NCBI GenBank assembly: GCA_023055425.1 | Contig: JALGPY010000006.1 | Coordinates: 75,700,435 to 75,764,434, forward strand | DNA: 64,000 nucleotides | Direction: 5' to 3' | DNA from: Linanthus parryae | Taxonomy: Eukaryota > Streptophyta > Magnoliopsida > Ericales > Polemoniaceae | Position numbers and translations under genes: made by a program | Notes under the pieces: model-generated | Seen by the model: only the letters and a program-made list of their open reading frames with translations | Told to the model about the DNA's origin: nothing | Databases searched by the model: none | Shown: positions 22,905 through 34,006 of the stretch, one piece after another | Numbering within the stretch: position 1 is the first letter of the stretch | Layout: every line of letters starts with the position of its first letter

Positions 22905-23140
22905 TAAAGCTCTGTGTGTCTTTCTGTCCAACAGCTTCTCTGCACTGTTTTGTCCTGTTTTCTTCTCTTCTGTGTCTGCACATGCTCAATTCAATGTAAG
23001 AACCCACTCATCTTACTTCTCTCAAAATTCAAAACTTCAACAAAACTTACTAAATTAAACTAACTTACTACGTTGGGTTTTCTCCCAACCAGCGCTTGTA
23101 ATTTACGGTCGACGGCTTGACCTAGTTACCTCTGGTTTGA

Positions 23141-23275
23141 TTACGGATCGTCGAAGTAGACCGGGTCTACCTTGGCTACTTCAGCTGTCTCGAGATATGG
23201 CTTGATTCGATTTCCCTTCATCCTGAAGCTTGAATTATCTTTTGGATTCTCCAGCTCGAACGCACCCCATGCGTA
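23141..23275 (-). pseudogene. Athila-1 integrase C-terminal stub
   Basis: A 44-codon frame ending in TAA reads WGAFELENPKDNSSFRMKGN followed by RIKPYLE. This matches the C-terminal tail of plant Gypsy integrases, where E-L-x-x-P-x-x-x-x-x-F-K-V-N-G-x-R-L-K-P-Y is conserved. It sits directly against the protease remnant, so RT, RNase H and the integrase catalytic core have been deleted between them. Downstream (about 23075-23120) is the element's GCGCT...GTTGGGAG post-pol motif, also seen in Athila-2 near 28120-28140. Confidence 0.75.
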
Positions 23276-23624
23276 TATCTTTTGTGCTCATAATAATTTG
23301 GCAGTTGTAGATTTTTGAAGACGTTAAATTTGAATTTTTCCTCATTAATCTTCATGGTTAGCTCTCCGCTCTTGCAGTTTATCATGGCTTCTCCAGTGGC
23401 AATAAACGACATGCCCGAGATGAACGGTACTTCCCCTGCCTCCATATCTAGGATCACGAAATCTTCCGGGAAGATCATTTCTTCGACTTTCACCAAAATG
23501 TCTTCAATGACTCCGTAAGCCTGCTTTACGGATCTGTCCGCCATCTCTAACATAATTCTGGTGGGCCGGGGTTCACCTACTTTCAAACTCTTGAAAATCG
23601 TCAACGACATCAGATTGATGCTGC
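23276..23624 (-). pseudogene. Athila-1 protease
   Basis: The frame reads MSLTIFKSLKVGEPRPTRIM, then VILDMEAGEVPFISGMSFIA, matching the Athila-type aspartic protease: a D-L-G-x-S active-site loop, then F-V-I-L-D-M and I-L-G-R-P-F-L-A-T. Here the ILGRPF flap motif has decayed to FISGMSF. The active-site segment is split from this part by Athila-2: CDLG is encoded on the far side, near 31915. The junction also carries a one-base frameshift. The frame then runs into the integrase stub out of register. Confidence 0.8.
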
Positions 23625-23629
23625 CCCCT

Positions 23630-25511
23630 TGATAACTCTCGATTAGAGTTATATTTCTCGCATATTTTATATCGTTTTGCGTGATTCGGGGGTTGAAATA
23701 TGATTTTTACACTATGAGTGTTGAGAAAACGTAGAAAGTTGAGTTTCTAGCATTTTATTGTTAATCCGGGCGTTTTGATGCATATTTCGATGTTATTTGT
23801 CAAATATAATCGCTTTTTATGGTTGTTCATGTTGTCTTGACAGGAACGTGTGCTAAACGATGACTAGGAGGCATGAAACGAACTTCGGAAACAAAGCAAG
23901 CTCAAGAGGAAGCAAGAGAAGCAAAGTCGGAGGAGAAAAAGTTACCAATCTCCACTATTTTGATCGTATCTCGAGTTATACAATTCATTTTGGAAGGAGA
24001 CTAGTGGCAAATGGAAGTAGACTCAGAGAGCTTTCCAACGACAGGTCACGGAGCTGAAACGGAGATCAGACGAGAAAGATATGGTCCGACAAAGAGGATG
24101 CAAATCTGAGAAAATCCCCAGGGGTGTTCGTGCGAACAAACTTTTGTTCGCACGAACAAAATGCCTTAGAAAAATTTTAAGAAGGAAAAAAAGGGTGAAA
24201 AAGGGGCTGTTAAATTTTAGGAACAAGAAAGTTGTTCATGTGAACAAGGAGTAAAAATCAGTTCGCACGAACAGAAAGTTGTTCGCACGAACAAGGAACA
24301 AACTTCTGTTCGCACGAACAGAGAGTTCCAGCACGGATTTTTGGGGCTGTTTTGCTATTTTTGAAATTTTTAAGACTCCAAACCTATTCTAACCTAGAGG
24401 GACGATTTTGGGGGATTATTCACGCATCTTGGACGGGAAAAAACACAGCTTGGAGCAAGGGGACGAAGACGGAAGATCAAAGCTTCACCATTGAAGCTCT
24501 AGTGTTTGCTTTCTCTTCTTTCTACCTTTCTTAGTCAATTTTAATTGAGAATCGCATGAGTATTTCATACTTCGTTATGAGTAGCTAAACAATTTTGCTA
24601 GGCATCTTGATTTGAGAGCCTAGGGTTCATGTACACGATGAATATTTTCCAGATTTGATCTTTGCTTAAAGAATTATTGATTTCATCTCTTGAACTCATT
24701 CTAGATTCTTGTTTATATTAGTAATCCTAATTGAGTGACACGATTATGAGTTAAACTAGGGTTCAAGAAGTAGGGTTTGTTCAATAGTTGATTCATTCTT
24801 AAAGTTAGCAATACGTTAATTCAATTGTTCATGTACTGTGCTTAATACTCAGTGTTAATGGAGTAGCTATCCGGAAACACTGCTTAGTTAGCGAATGCAG
24901 GATAGTGATTCTAACTGACTAAGATGAGACTTGAACATCAATCCCGTATCACTAGGACTGAGAAGAGACTTGTTAGGATTGGCCTAGTGTGGGTAGATTC
25001 GGTAGGTAAGATTCGAATGTGTCGTGAAACGGTGGACCGACCGTTGCCGTGCATGTCGTTAGCCTACTAGAACGGACCGGTAGACACAAGAGACCGATAG
25101 GAGATTGTAGTCTACCGTGAAGTAGAATGACTTGAGACCGATAGGAGATAGTCAGCGCTGTTACCCGGCTTAGTTAGAATAAAGTTAACGTGTTGCTTAG
25201 ATAATTCGGATATCGTTTACAACCCTAGGTGATCAACAAGATTTCCTAGCCCTCTCCATCAATTGATTAAGAATTCTTCTTAATTCAATTTTATTATTTA
25301 TTTCTGTCTTTATTACAGCCACTTGTTTGGGGGTGGCAACAGCACAAATCATCACTTTTTACTCTAGTTACCTAGTGAACTACTCTAAATTGTTAAGTAT
25401 AAACTTGTTTTGAGATTTTCCTCGAGGGTTCGACAACCTGGAGTCCTAAAAATACTCCACTCTTACTACTTGACCGTACGCTTGCGTAATACACGGTAGT
25501 AATCCACGTCA
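23630..25511 (+). repeat. Athila-2 5' LTR
   Basis: 1882 bp. It starts TGATAACTCTCGATTAGAG and ends ATCCACGTCA, and carries a GTTCGCACGAAC palindrome array at 24125-24320. It aligns with 30010-31907 throughout, with scattered differences of a few percent. Confidence 0.9.
24125..24320 (+). repeat. Palindrome array in the Athila-2 5' LTR
   Basis: Six copies of the near-palindrome TGTTCGCACGAACA, in either orientation of the central CA/TG, lie near 24125, 24144, 24233 (degenerate), 24260, 24279 and 24307. The right LTR holds one more. Confidence 0.9.
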
Positions 25512-25536
25512 AGTTTTTGGCGGCGTTTCCGGGGAC
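25512..25536 (+). promoter_or_regulatory. Athila-2 primer binding site region
   Basis: Directly after the LTR the sequence reads TTTTTGGCGGCGTTTCCGGG, close to the TGGCGCCGTTGCCGGGGA primer site typical of Athila/Tat elements. Confidence 0.75.
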
Positions 25537-25744
25537 AACGGTTAACAAGTTTTTAGTTAATAATTAGTTTAGTTTTCTTTTATTTTTTCGTTTGTTTGCT
25601 ACTTTGATTTCTAATTTGTTTTCTGATTTTTTTTGCTGTTTCAGGTACTCAGTGCTTGCACAGGATCCCAATAGAGCGTGTGCCCCCCTTGAAGACCCAG
25701 AGCAGTTATTCAGAGATTAGAGAAGAAGACAGAAACAGAGCACT

Positions 25745-27580
25745 ATGGGTGATCAATTGACCAACGCGCAACTCAATCAGCGGGTGGAAGAGTTTTCTAA
25801 ACAGGTGAATGATCGCAACGCCCAGACACCATACAACAAGTCTGGACAGGCTTTTGTGGAGAAGTTTCAGTCGTCCACCTATGGAACAATCCGGCAATTG
25901 TAGTGCCAGAGATACAGGCCGAGCACTTTGATCTTAAGCCTGCGACAATTCACACGGTGACCAATCAGTTCCAATTCTATGGGAACAGGGATGAAGACCC
26001 CAATGAATTTATTGGGAGGTTCAACGCTTACATAAAGACTACCAAGTACAAGGATGTAACAGCAGAGGCGTTGAAGCTAATTCTTTTCCCTTACTGTCTG
26101 AAGGGTGCAGCTGAGAAGTGGCTACAGTGAAGAGCTCCTGATTCGATAACTACATGGGCTCAGTGTGTGGATGAGTTCATGGCCAAGTTTTATCCAGTTC
26201 AACGGGTGATTGAGCTACATGGTGATATTCTAGGCTTTCGGCAACAGTACGATGAAACTGTAGTAGATGCATGGGACCGTTTTATGCATTTGATCAGGAA
26301 GTGCCCAAACCATGATTTTGGGGGTTACAAAATTTTGCAGGTATTCTACTATGGTCTAGAACGTCACAATCAGGGGCTAGTTAACAGAGAAGCTGGAGTC
26401 AGCTTTCTGTACTCTGTTGACAAGGAAGGAGCCTATGCGCTCATGAAGCATCTCGCTAAGCATGACTCACAACTCTATGATTCCAGGAGATTATCGGCAT
26501 TTACTGAACCTAAAGATGATGAATGGAAGACTGGGATCAGCAAGATGGTGTCAGATTTAGCCAAGCATGTGTATCGGGATAAGAAGCCAGTTGCACGAGT
26601 AGAGGAGCAGGAATTTGATTCAGCCTTGGCCCAGATTGCAAGTGAAGATGTGAACTTTGTGGGGGCACAAGGGCAGCGGCATAATTGGAACCAAGGGAAC
26701 TACAGACCAGGCACAAGAGATCATCCAGGTTTCAGGTATGGGGATCAGTCTGGAGCTATATACGCACCTGGGTTTCAGCACATGCCACAAGCACCAGTTT
26801 CACACGCTCCCTCACCAGCTGTTGTAGCGCCAAATCCAGAGATTTTTGTACTCACTAAGGCGTTGACACAGCTGAGTAACAACATGAACAATATGACTGC
26901 GACGGTCAATGCTATGTCTTCTGATTTGCAGGCTACGAATACTTCTCTTCATTCACTAAAGGTTCAAGTTGGGAAAATTGCAACACAATTATCTGCTAGA
27001 GCACCTTGTTCTCTACCGTCTGACACAGAGAATGTGCGCCAGGTAAATGCCATTCCCACTCGCAGCAGGGTTTCGTTGACTGATCCACCATACCCGAGCC
27101 ATGCCAAAGCTGAAGTATCAAAGGCTAAGGAGCACGATGTCTTCGATTTTGAGAAGACACCTGTCATGGTCTCCCAATCAAAGGGCATGACTCCAGATGA
27201 CGAGGAAAAGTCTAACGAGGTATTACCACCGCCCACTTCTTCTAAAGAACTGCCTTTTCCATTGAAAACTAGGAAGAAGAAGGATGAATCTGAGGAGTAC
27301 AGGAGATTTCTCAATATTTTCTCCAAACTGCACATCAATATTCCTTTGATTGAGGCACTGCATCGAATGCCTAAGTATGCGCGATTTATCAAGGATGCAA
27401 TCTATGGGAGAAAAGCTATGGATAACTTTCAGGCAGTGAAATTGAATGAGCAGGTGAGTTCATGTGTCTTGCATGGGCTACCTAAGAATAAGAAATATCC
27501 AGGTAGTTTTGTGATTGAAGCTACACTTGGCGGGGCATATACAGGCAAGGCTCTATGTGATTTGGGGGAAGTGTCAACTT
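25745..27580 (+). pseudogene. Athila-2 gag
   Basis: ATG at 25745 (MGDQLTNAQLNQ) opens a frame that stops near 25900. After a frameshift the protein continues with VVPEIQAEHFDLKPATIHTV. A stop near 26130 interrupts the capsid region (LILFPYCLKGAAEKWLQ), and a long open part of 471 codons follows (26167-27582). That part includes AKFYPVQRVIELHGDI, RDHPGFRYGDQSGAIYAPGF, NAIPTRSRVSLTDPPYPSHA and KTRKKKDESEEYRRFLNIFS, all characteristic of Athila gag. The C-terminus runs into the protease start KALCDLG. It would form the particle shell; here it is broken by at least one frameshift and one stop. Confidence 0.85.
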
Positions 27581-27981
27581 GATGCCACTTTCAGTATTTA
27601 AAAAGCTAGGTGTGGGGGAGCCTAGTAAAACCTGGATCAATCTGTAGTTCGCAGATAAGTCGTCCAAGAAGGCCATTGGGGTGGTAGAAGACTTACTTGT
27701 GAGGGTTGGTAGTTTGATCATGCCAGCTGATTTTGTGATCCTTGACATGCCAGTTGGTGACGTTCCGATAATTCTTGGTAGGCCCTTTCTGGCTACCGGT
27801 CGGACTTTAATTGATGTGGAGAATGGAGAGTTGATCATGAGGGTTAACGATACTGTGGAGACCTTTCAGGTTTTCAAACTGACTCCTCAGTACACTTATG
27901 AGGTGAAGCCAGACTTGCCATTTTCCTGTGAAAGTTGTGCGTGGAATTTCAGAGCTGACACAAGAAGATCCGCCAGATCCT
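27550..27981 (+). pseudogene. Athila-2 protease
   Basis: The active-site loop CDLG (about 27556) is followed by a one-base frameshift in a run of G, then LMPLSVFKKLGVGE in the next frame. FVILDMPVGDVPIILGRPFL follows, with an intact ILGRPFLATG flap motif, and then NGELIMRVNDTVETFQVF. This is the Athila-type aspartic protease, in which D-L-G replaces D-S/T-G. Reading beyond 27900 becomes unlike pol, and the expected RT never appears. Confidence 0.85.
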
Positions 27982-29970
27982 AAGGGTAAAGAATCGAGTG
28001 TGTTGGCGCACGAGGTAGTCATGAGTATCCAACGCCAGAAGTTGGATGCGACACGACCTGCCAAACCACCTTTCTGAGCCTCATGAGGTAACATGGTCGA
28101 GCCGTCGACCTTAAATTACAAAGCGCTGCTTGGGAGGCAACCCAATGTAGAGTAGGATGCTTTCTGTTTTTTATTTATTTAGGAGTTATCTATATTTGAC
28201 TATGAGGGGTGCGAGAGAGTGGACTTATTTTTCCAATTAGTGTGCAGGGACACAGGTACAGAAGACGCACCGGATTCCCCTTCTTGATGTGCATGCTAGA
28301 GATTGCACGAAATTTGGGAAAGAAAAAGCCCCACAGGATTATGCATAAAAGAACAGAGAATTGGTCGAGGTCGAGGAGCGATTCCAATATGTTGGGTGCC
28401 ACACGCATGAGAGGGCTACAATTTATATCTTAGTCGCACATCGGAATTCGGGCACGTAGAGACTTCTCCGGAAATTTTCAACGGTCCACAAGACCTCTTC
28501 TTGTGCAATTCCGCGGCAACGGTATCCATGTAGGTCCGGGCACCCAGGTACCTCTAACACTCTCTTTCAAATCTACGTTTTTGAGCGATGAATGTTACAA
28601 TCCACCGCCTACACATTTAAGCGAGGAAACCTTCTAGTTGATCTATAAATTCGTTGAGGACAACGAAACGCTTAAGTGTGGGGGGGGGGGGGGTTGTGTC
28701 TACGTCACTAGCCATGTCTTTGTTTGCATCGCATTGTTACATACATGTTTGTGTTCGTATTGTGTTGGTTTGTGGTAGGATTGTGTATTTTATGCATTTT
28801 TTTAGCACTTTTACTTTATTGAGTCCCCCACCCAATCGTGTGATTAATCGAGTTGGCCAAAATGCATGTAGAGTCTAGGAAATATGAAAGAAAAAAAAAA
28901 AAAAAAAAAAAAAAGCAAAAATCCATAAAAATATAAGAATTTTGAGAATAAGGGCAATTGATGAAGCTAGAAACCGAAGAGAGTTCAATGAAAGAGTCTC
29001 GGAGAATAGGAAGCACCGTAGTAGGGATGTCTTTAATTATTAGTATCATGCGCACCTGTTTCACGAAAGGATGTCCCGGGTATTCAGTGAATGTGGAAAG
29101 TAGATGAGGGCATACCTTTAGTTCCTTTATTGTGCTAGGAGGATTTGGTCTTTGGGGTAGTTGAATACTCTGTTTTCGAGTGGAAATTTGTGGCCTCTTG
29201 CAAATCTGGGGTGGACCTTCGTGTTGAGTCGGTTCCATGTGGTACGGTTGCCTCGGCCTAAGCGAAGTCGGGGGGCATACACCACCATCCCTTAAGGCGG
29301 TTTCAATAGCTAACTGAAAAAGCCCACACTTAGTTTCTCTAAATGCACGGTTGAAAAAATTAGAAGAGAATGAAAAACAAAAGAAACCAAAATCTTCTCT
29401 TGGACTAGATACGGTGAACAGCCTAATATGCCTCCGTTTACGCGGGGAATTTGGATTCAATGCAATTAGAGCAACTAGGGAAAATTAAAGTCAAGCCGTA
29501 TTACACGGAGTTGTGTCTCCCGTCACTGGGACAACTTGCGTTCAATGCAATAACGGCTAAGAGGGTATGAAAACCTCAAATGACTTGGCGACGAAAGACT
29601 ATCTTAGAATTTGAGATGCCTAGACCCTCTGAGCTAAAGGACGTGTCCAAGTCTTGGATTGTTTATGGTGGATGTTTTGGGACCCCTTAATGAACTTGTG
29701 TGTATGATCATATTATCTCAATTTCTTGCGATTGGTTGTGAAATTTCGAAAAAGACTTGTGAGAGCTTGATGATTTTGGTTAGTGATAGCGAGATTGCCA
29801 ATTCTCTAAAGAAAAAGAAAAAATTGCGTTATTTTATTACGTGCCTTATGTAAAATCGAGTTGCATTGTCTATAGTCATGTGGATTGCATTGCGTGTGTG
29901 GGTTGTTTGTGTCACATCGCTAGTAAAGTTTTATGCAATACGGTGGATTAAAACGTAGTGTAAGGTTTGA
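27982..29970 (+). other. Athila-2 3' region without pol or env-like genes
   Basis: The post-pol motif AGCGCTGCTTGGGAGGCAAC (about 28120-28140) is present, and a TTGAGGACAACGAAACGCTT stretch leads into a run of 14 G at 28680-28693, an internal purine tract. An A-rich run lies at 28888-28914. No coding frame is supported; a 214-codon minus-strand frame (28816-29460) looks like a chance antisense frame. Confidence 0.6.
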
Positions 29971-30009
29971 TTTTGCTCGGGACGCGCAAAAAGGTAGTGT
30001 GGGGGAATT
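29971..30009 (+). promoter_or_regulatory. Athila-2 hairpin and polypurine tract
   Basis: TTTTGCTCG-GGA-CGCGCAAAA forms an imperfect hairpin, followed by AGTGTGGGGGAATT and the LTR start TGATAAC. The layout is the same as in Athila-1. Confidence 0.75.
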
Positions 30010-31907
30010 TGATAACTCTATTAGAGTTATATTTCTCGCAAATTTTATATCGTTTTGCGTGATTCCGGGGTTGAAATATGAGTTTTACACTATGAATGTT
30101 GAGAAAACGTATAAAGTTGAGTTTCTAGCACTTTATTGTTAATCCGGGCGTTTTGATGCATATTTCGATGTTATATGTCAAATATAATCGCTTGGTATGG
30201 TTGTTCATGTTGTCTTGACAGGAACGTATGAAAACGATGACTAGGAGGCATGAAACAAACTTCGGAAACAAAGCAAGCTCAAGAGGAAGCAAGAGAAGCA
30301 AAGTCGGAGGAGAAAAAGTGACCAATCTCCACTATTTTGATAGTATCTCGAGTTCTATAATTCATTTTGGAGTTAGACCAGTGGTAAATGAAAGTAGACT
30401 CAGAGAGATTTCCAACGATAGGTCACGGAGCTAAAACGGAGATCGGACGAGAAAGATATAGTCCGACAAAGAGGATGCAAATCTGAGAAAATCCCCAGGG
30501 GTGTTCGTGCGAACAAACTTTTGTTCGCACGAACAAAATGCCTTAGAAAAAATTTAAGAAGGCAAAAAAGGGTGAAAATGGGCTTTTAAATTGTAGGAAC
30601 AAGAAAGTTTTTCATGTGAACGAGGAGTAAAATTCTGTTCGCACGAACAGAAAGTTGTTCGCACGAACAAGGAACAAACTTCTGTTCGCACAAACAGTCG
30701 TTTGTTCGCACGAACAGAGAGTTCCAGCACGGATTTTTGGGGCTGTTTTTCTATTTTTTGAAAGTTTGAAGACTCCAGACCTATTCTAACATAGAGGGAC
30801 GATTTTGGGGGATTATTCACGCATCTTGGACGGGGAAAAACACAGCTTGGAGCAAGGGGACGAAGACGGAAGATCAAAGCTTCACCATTGAAGCTCTAGT
30901 GTTTGCTTTCTCTTCTTTCTACCTTTCTTAGTCAGTTTTAATGGAGAACTCATGAGTATTTCATACTTAGTTATGAGTAGCTAAACACTTTTGCTAGGCA
31001 TCTCGATTTGAGAACCTAGGATTCATGTAAACGATGAATATTTTCCGGATTTGATCTTTGCTTTATGAATTATTGATTTCGTCTCTTGAATTCATTCTAG
31101 TTTCTTGTTTATGTTAATAATCCTAATTGAGTGACACGATTAGGAGATAAACTAGGGTTCAAGAACTAGGGTTTGTTCAAAAGTTGATTCATGCTTAAAG
31201 TTAGCAATAATTTAATTCAATTGTTCATGTACTGTGCTTAATACTCAGTGTTATTGGAGTAGCTAACCGGAAACACTGCTTAGTTAGAAAATGCACGATA
31301 GTGATTCTAACTAACTAGGATGAGACTTGAACATCAATCCCTTATCACAGAGACTGAGAAGAGACGTGTTAGGATTGGCCTAGTGTGGGTAGATTCGGTA
31401 GGTGAGATTCGACTGTGTCGTGAAACGGTGGACCGACCGTTGCCGTGCATGTCGTTAGCCTACTAGAATAGACCGGTAGACACAAGAGACCGATAGGAGA
31501 TTGTAATCTACCGTGAAGTAGAAAGACTTGAGACCGATGGAGATAGTCAGCGCTGTTACCCGGCTTAGTTAGAATAAAGTTAACGTGTTGCTTAGATAAT
31601 TCGGATATCGTTTACAACCCTAGGTGATCAACGAGATTGCCTAGTCCTCTCCATCAATTGATTAAGAATTCTTCTTAATTTCAGTTTATTATTTATTTAT
31701 GTCTTTATTACAGCCACTTGTTTGGGGGTGGCAACACCACAAATCATCACTTTTTACTCCAGTTACCTAGTGAACTACTCTAAATTGTTAAGTACAAAAC
31801 TTTTTGCGAGATTGTCCTTGAGGGTTCGACAACCCGGATTCCTAAAAATACTTCACTCTTACTACTTGACCGTACGCTTGCGTAATACGCGCTAGTAATC
31901 CGCGTCA
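30010..31907 (+). repeat. Athila-2 3' LTR
   Basis: 1898 bp direct copy of the 5' LTR, ending CCGCGTCA next to the CCCCT duplication. It carries one extra unit in its palindrome array. Confidence 0.9.
30502..30716 (+). repeat. Palindrome array in the Athila-2 3' LTR, one unit longer
   Basis: Units lie near 30502, 30521, 30608 (degenerate), 30637, 30656, 30683 (one base off) and 30703. Relative to the 5' LTR about 20 bp are inserted between the last two units. Confidence 0.85.
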
Positions 31908-31912
31908 CCCCT

Positions 31913-33774
31913 AGGTCGCACAGAGCCTTTCTTGTGTAAGCATTACCTAGGGTAACCGGAATAAAAAACATGTTAGGATCCTTCCTCTTCCTCGGTATCC
32001 CATTCTTCACACAATTGCTAGCTTCTTCCGTCAGGTTTATGGTCTCGAAATAGCTCATTTGCCTTCTTCCATACAAAATGTCCTTGAGGAATTTGGCAAA
32101 AGTGGACATCTTTTCCAAAGGCTCCGCAAAAGGTATGTTGATCTGTAGCTCCTTGAAAATCTCGAGAAACCTGGCGTAGTCTTTGCCATCATCCCTCTTT
32201 CGTGTCTTCAAAGGATATGGTACTTCTTTGGAGACAAGCACCGTTTCATAATCCTTCTCGTCCTGCATTGCATCCTGCTTAAACGAGCCCTTCAGCTGGG
32301 GGCCTGCGGTTGAGCTGTTTCCCTGGCCAATTACTTTTTGTTTGACAATCTTCAACTTTTCTCCACGTGCATGGCTAGGGTACGGTGGATCATGTAGTGC
32401 TAATCCACTCCGAGTGGTGATGGCATTGATCTGAGCACGTGGATTGTTAATTGTGTTTGAGGGTAAGTTCTTTGGCTGTCTTTCTGCTTGTTCCTGTGCC
32501 AACTGCCCAACCTGCACTTCTAGCGTTCAGATAGCAGTTTTTGTTTGATGTAGGTCGGCAGTTAAAGTGTTGACTGCAGAGTCCATCTTTGCGTCTGTCT
32601 GCGCGAACTTGGCATTCATGGCTTGGAGCGTGCCATCCAGTTTACTCATCTGTTATTGAATTGCCGTGCTGATAATCCAGCCTGGGCCTGCTGTGCCGGT
32701 GTTGTCTGCTGCATTGCTGGTTTGTGATGGAATCCAGGTGCGTAGATGGCAGAATTAGGGTTTCCGTATCGTAACCTAGGATGATCTCTCATGCCCGGTC
32801 TGTACCGATTCGGATCCCACTGCTGCTGCACATAGTTGGCATCTTCGTGTCTGATCTCATCTATGGCTGCGTCCAGATCTGGCTCTCCCACTGCTGCGAC
32901 AGTCTTCTTTTCAGAGTAAACCTTCTTGACCAAATCAGTTACGACTTTGGTCAGACTTTCGATCCTATCATCTTCCACTGGCTCGGCTCGGGCTGTGAGC
33001 CTGCAATCGTCAAACAGGCGTGTATCCTGTTTGGCTAACGGCTTCATCGGCTCATCAGCACTGTCTTTGTCCACATGGTAGAGAAAGTTTCCTCCGGATT
33101 CTCTGTCAATCCTGTCAGCACTTTCCCTGTCTAAGGCATGGTAGAATACCTGCAGGATCTTCGGGTCTCCAAAATCGTCGTTCGGGCATCTCTTCACCAA
33201 TATCATCAATATGTCCCATACTTCTACCACTGTCTCCCCCGTCTTCTTCTTGAATGACTGAATCTCGCTCTGTAATTGAATGACCCGGGAGGCGGGGTAA
33301 AATTTTGCCAGAAAGTCTGTGACGCATCCTTCCCATGTAGTGATGGATCTGGGTGGTCAGGATTCGAGACACTCTTTGGCCATTCCGTATAGGCCGTATG
33401 GGAAGAGAATTAACATGAGTGCCTCTGCATCGACTCCCTTATACCGGACTTTGTTGTAGTAGTCCTCGAATTTCCCGATGTAGTCATTCGAATCTTCGTC
33501 AGCTTTGCCATGGAATGGGCAGCGAGTCCGAACAGTCTGGATAGTGGACGGTTTTAGGTCGAAGTGCTCTGCAGTGATCTCGGGCACCACAATAGCTCGC
33601 TCATGTCCTCCCGTGGGGACTTCAAAATTCTTCATCAAGGCTTTTCAAGATCTGTTGTATGTCCTCTGTGATGAGATCTTCGATGTATTGAGCCATCTGG
33701 GATGGGGTACGTGTCTCTGGTGCCACTTGGCCGGTTGCTGGATTTGCAGGAAGGTCTCCTTCGTTGTCAGCCAT
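31913..33774 (-). pseudogene. Athila-1 gag
   Basis: ATG at 33774 opens MADNEGDLPANPATGQVAPE, which ends after about 50 codons. A second frame continues with VVPEITAEHFDLKPSTIQTV, equivalent to the Athila-2 gag at the same place. Further pieces read AKFYPASRVIQLQSE, KRCPNDDFGDPKILQVFYHA, RDHPRLRYGNPNSAIYAPGF, NAITTRSGLALHDPPYPSHA and YPLKTRKRDDGKDYARFL. Stops near 33357, 32646 and 32520 break it. It ends in the protease active-site start ALCDLG, at the point where Athila-2 inserted. It is clearly related to, but well diverged from, the Athila-2 gag. Confidence 0.85.
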
Positions 33775-33980
33775 TCTGATTTCTTAGTGTCTGCCGTTCT
33801 GCTTTGTGTATGTTTTTCTGGGTTTTCGAGCGGCTGCACCAAGTCGCGAGGCAATCTGGGCATTCACTCAGAAGCTTCCTGAAAAACGAGTTTTCAAAGG
33901 CAGTGAGACAAAAGAAAAACGTAAAATAAAAGAAAACAAAACTCTGAGAATTAATTATGACTACTAAATAAATCCTAAAA

Positions 33981-34006
33981 CATCCCCGGCAGCGGCACCA
34001 AAAACT
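33981..34006 (-). promoter_or_regulatory. Athila-1 primer binding site region
   Basis: On the minus strand, next to the LTR end GCGCATCA, the sequence is TTTTTGGTGCCGCTGCCGGG, of the Athila/Tat type. Confidence 0.75.

Larger units (their letters stand above)
23630..31907 (+). mobile_element. Athila-2: non-autonomous Athila-like element with gag and protease only
   Basis: LTRs at 23630-25511 and 30010-31907 are flanked by a perfect CCCCT duplication (23625-23629, 31908-31912). It lies in opposite orientation within the protease active-site codons of Athila-1. The LTRs start TGATAAC and end CGTCA. The PBS, gag, protease, post-pol motif, hairpin and PPT are present. No RT, RNase H, integrase or env-like ORF is found in the 2 kb between protease and 3' LTR. 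Total length is 8278 bp. Confidence 0.9.

Noticed and set aside
28816..29460. 214-codon minus-strand frame
   Set aside because: Includes a poly-Phe stretch from an A run, lies antisense in the Athila-2 3' region, and has no recognisable domain.
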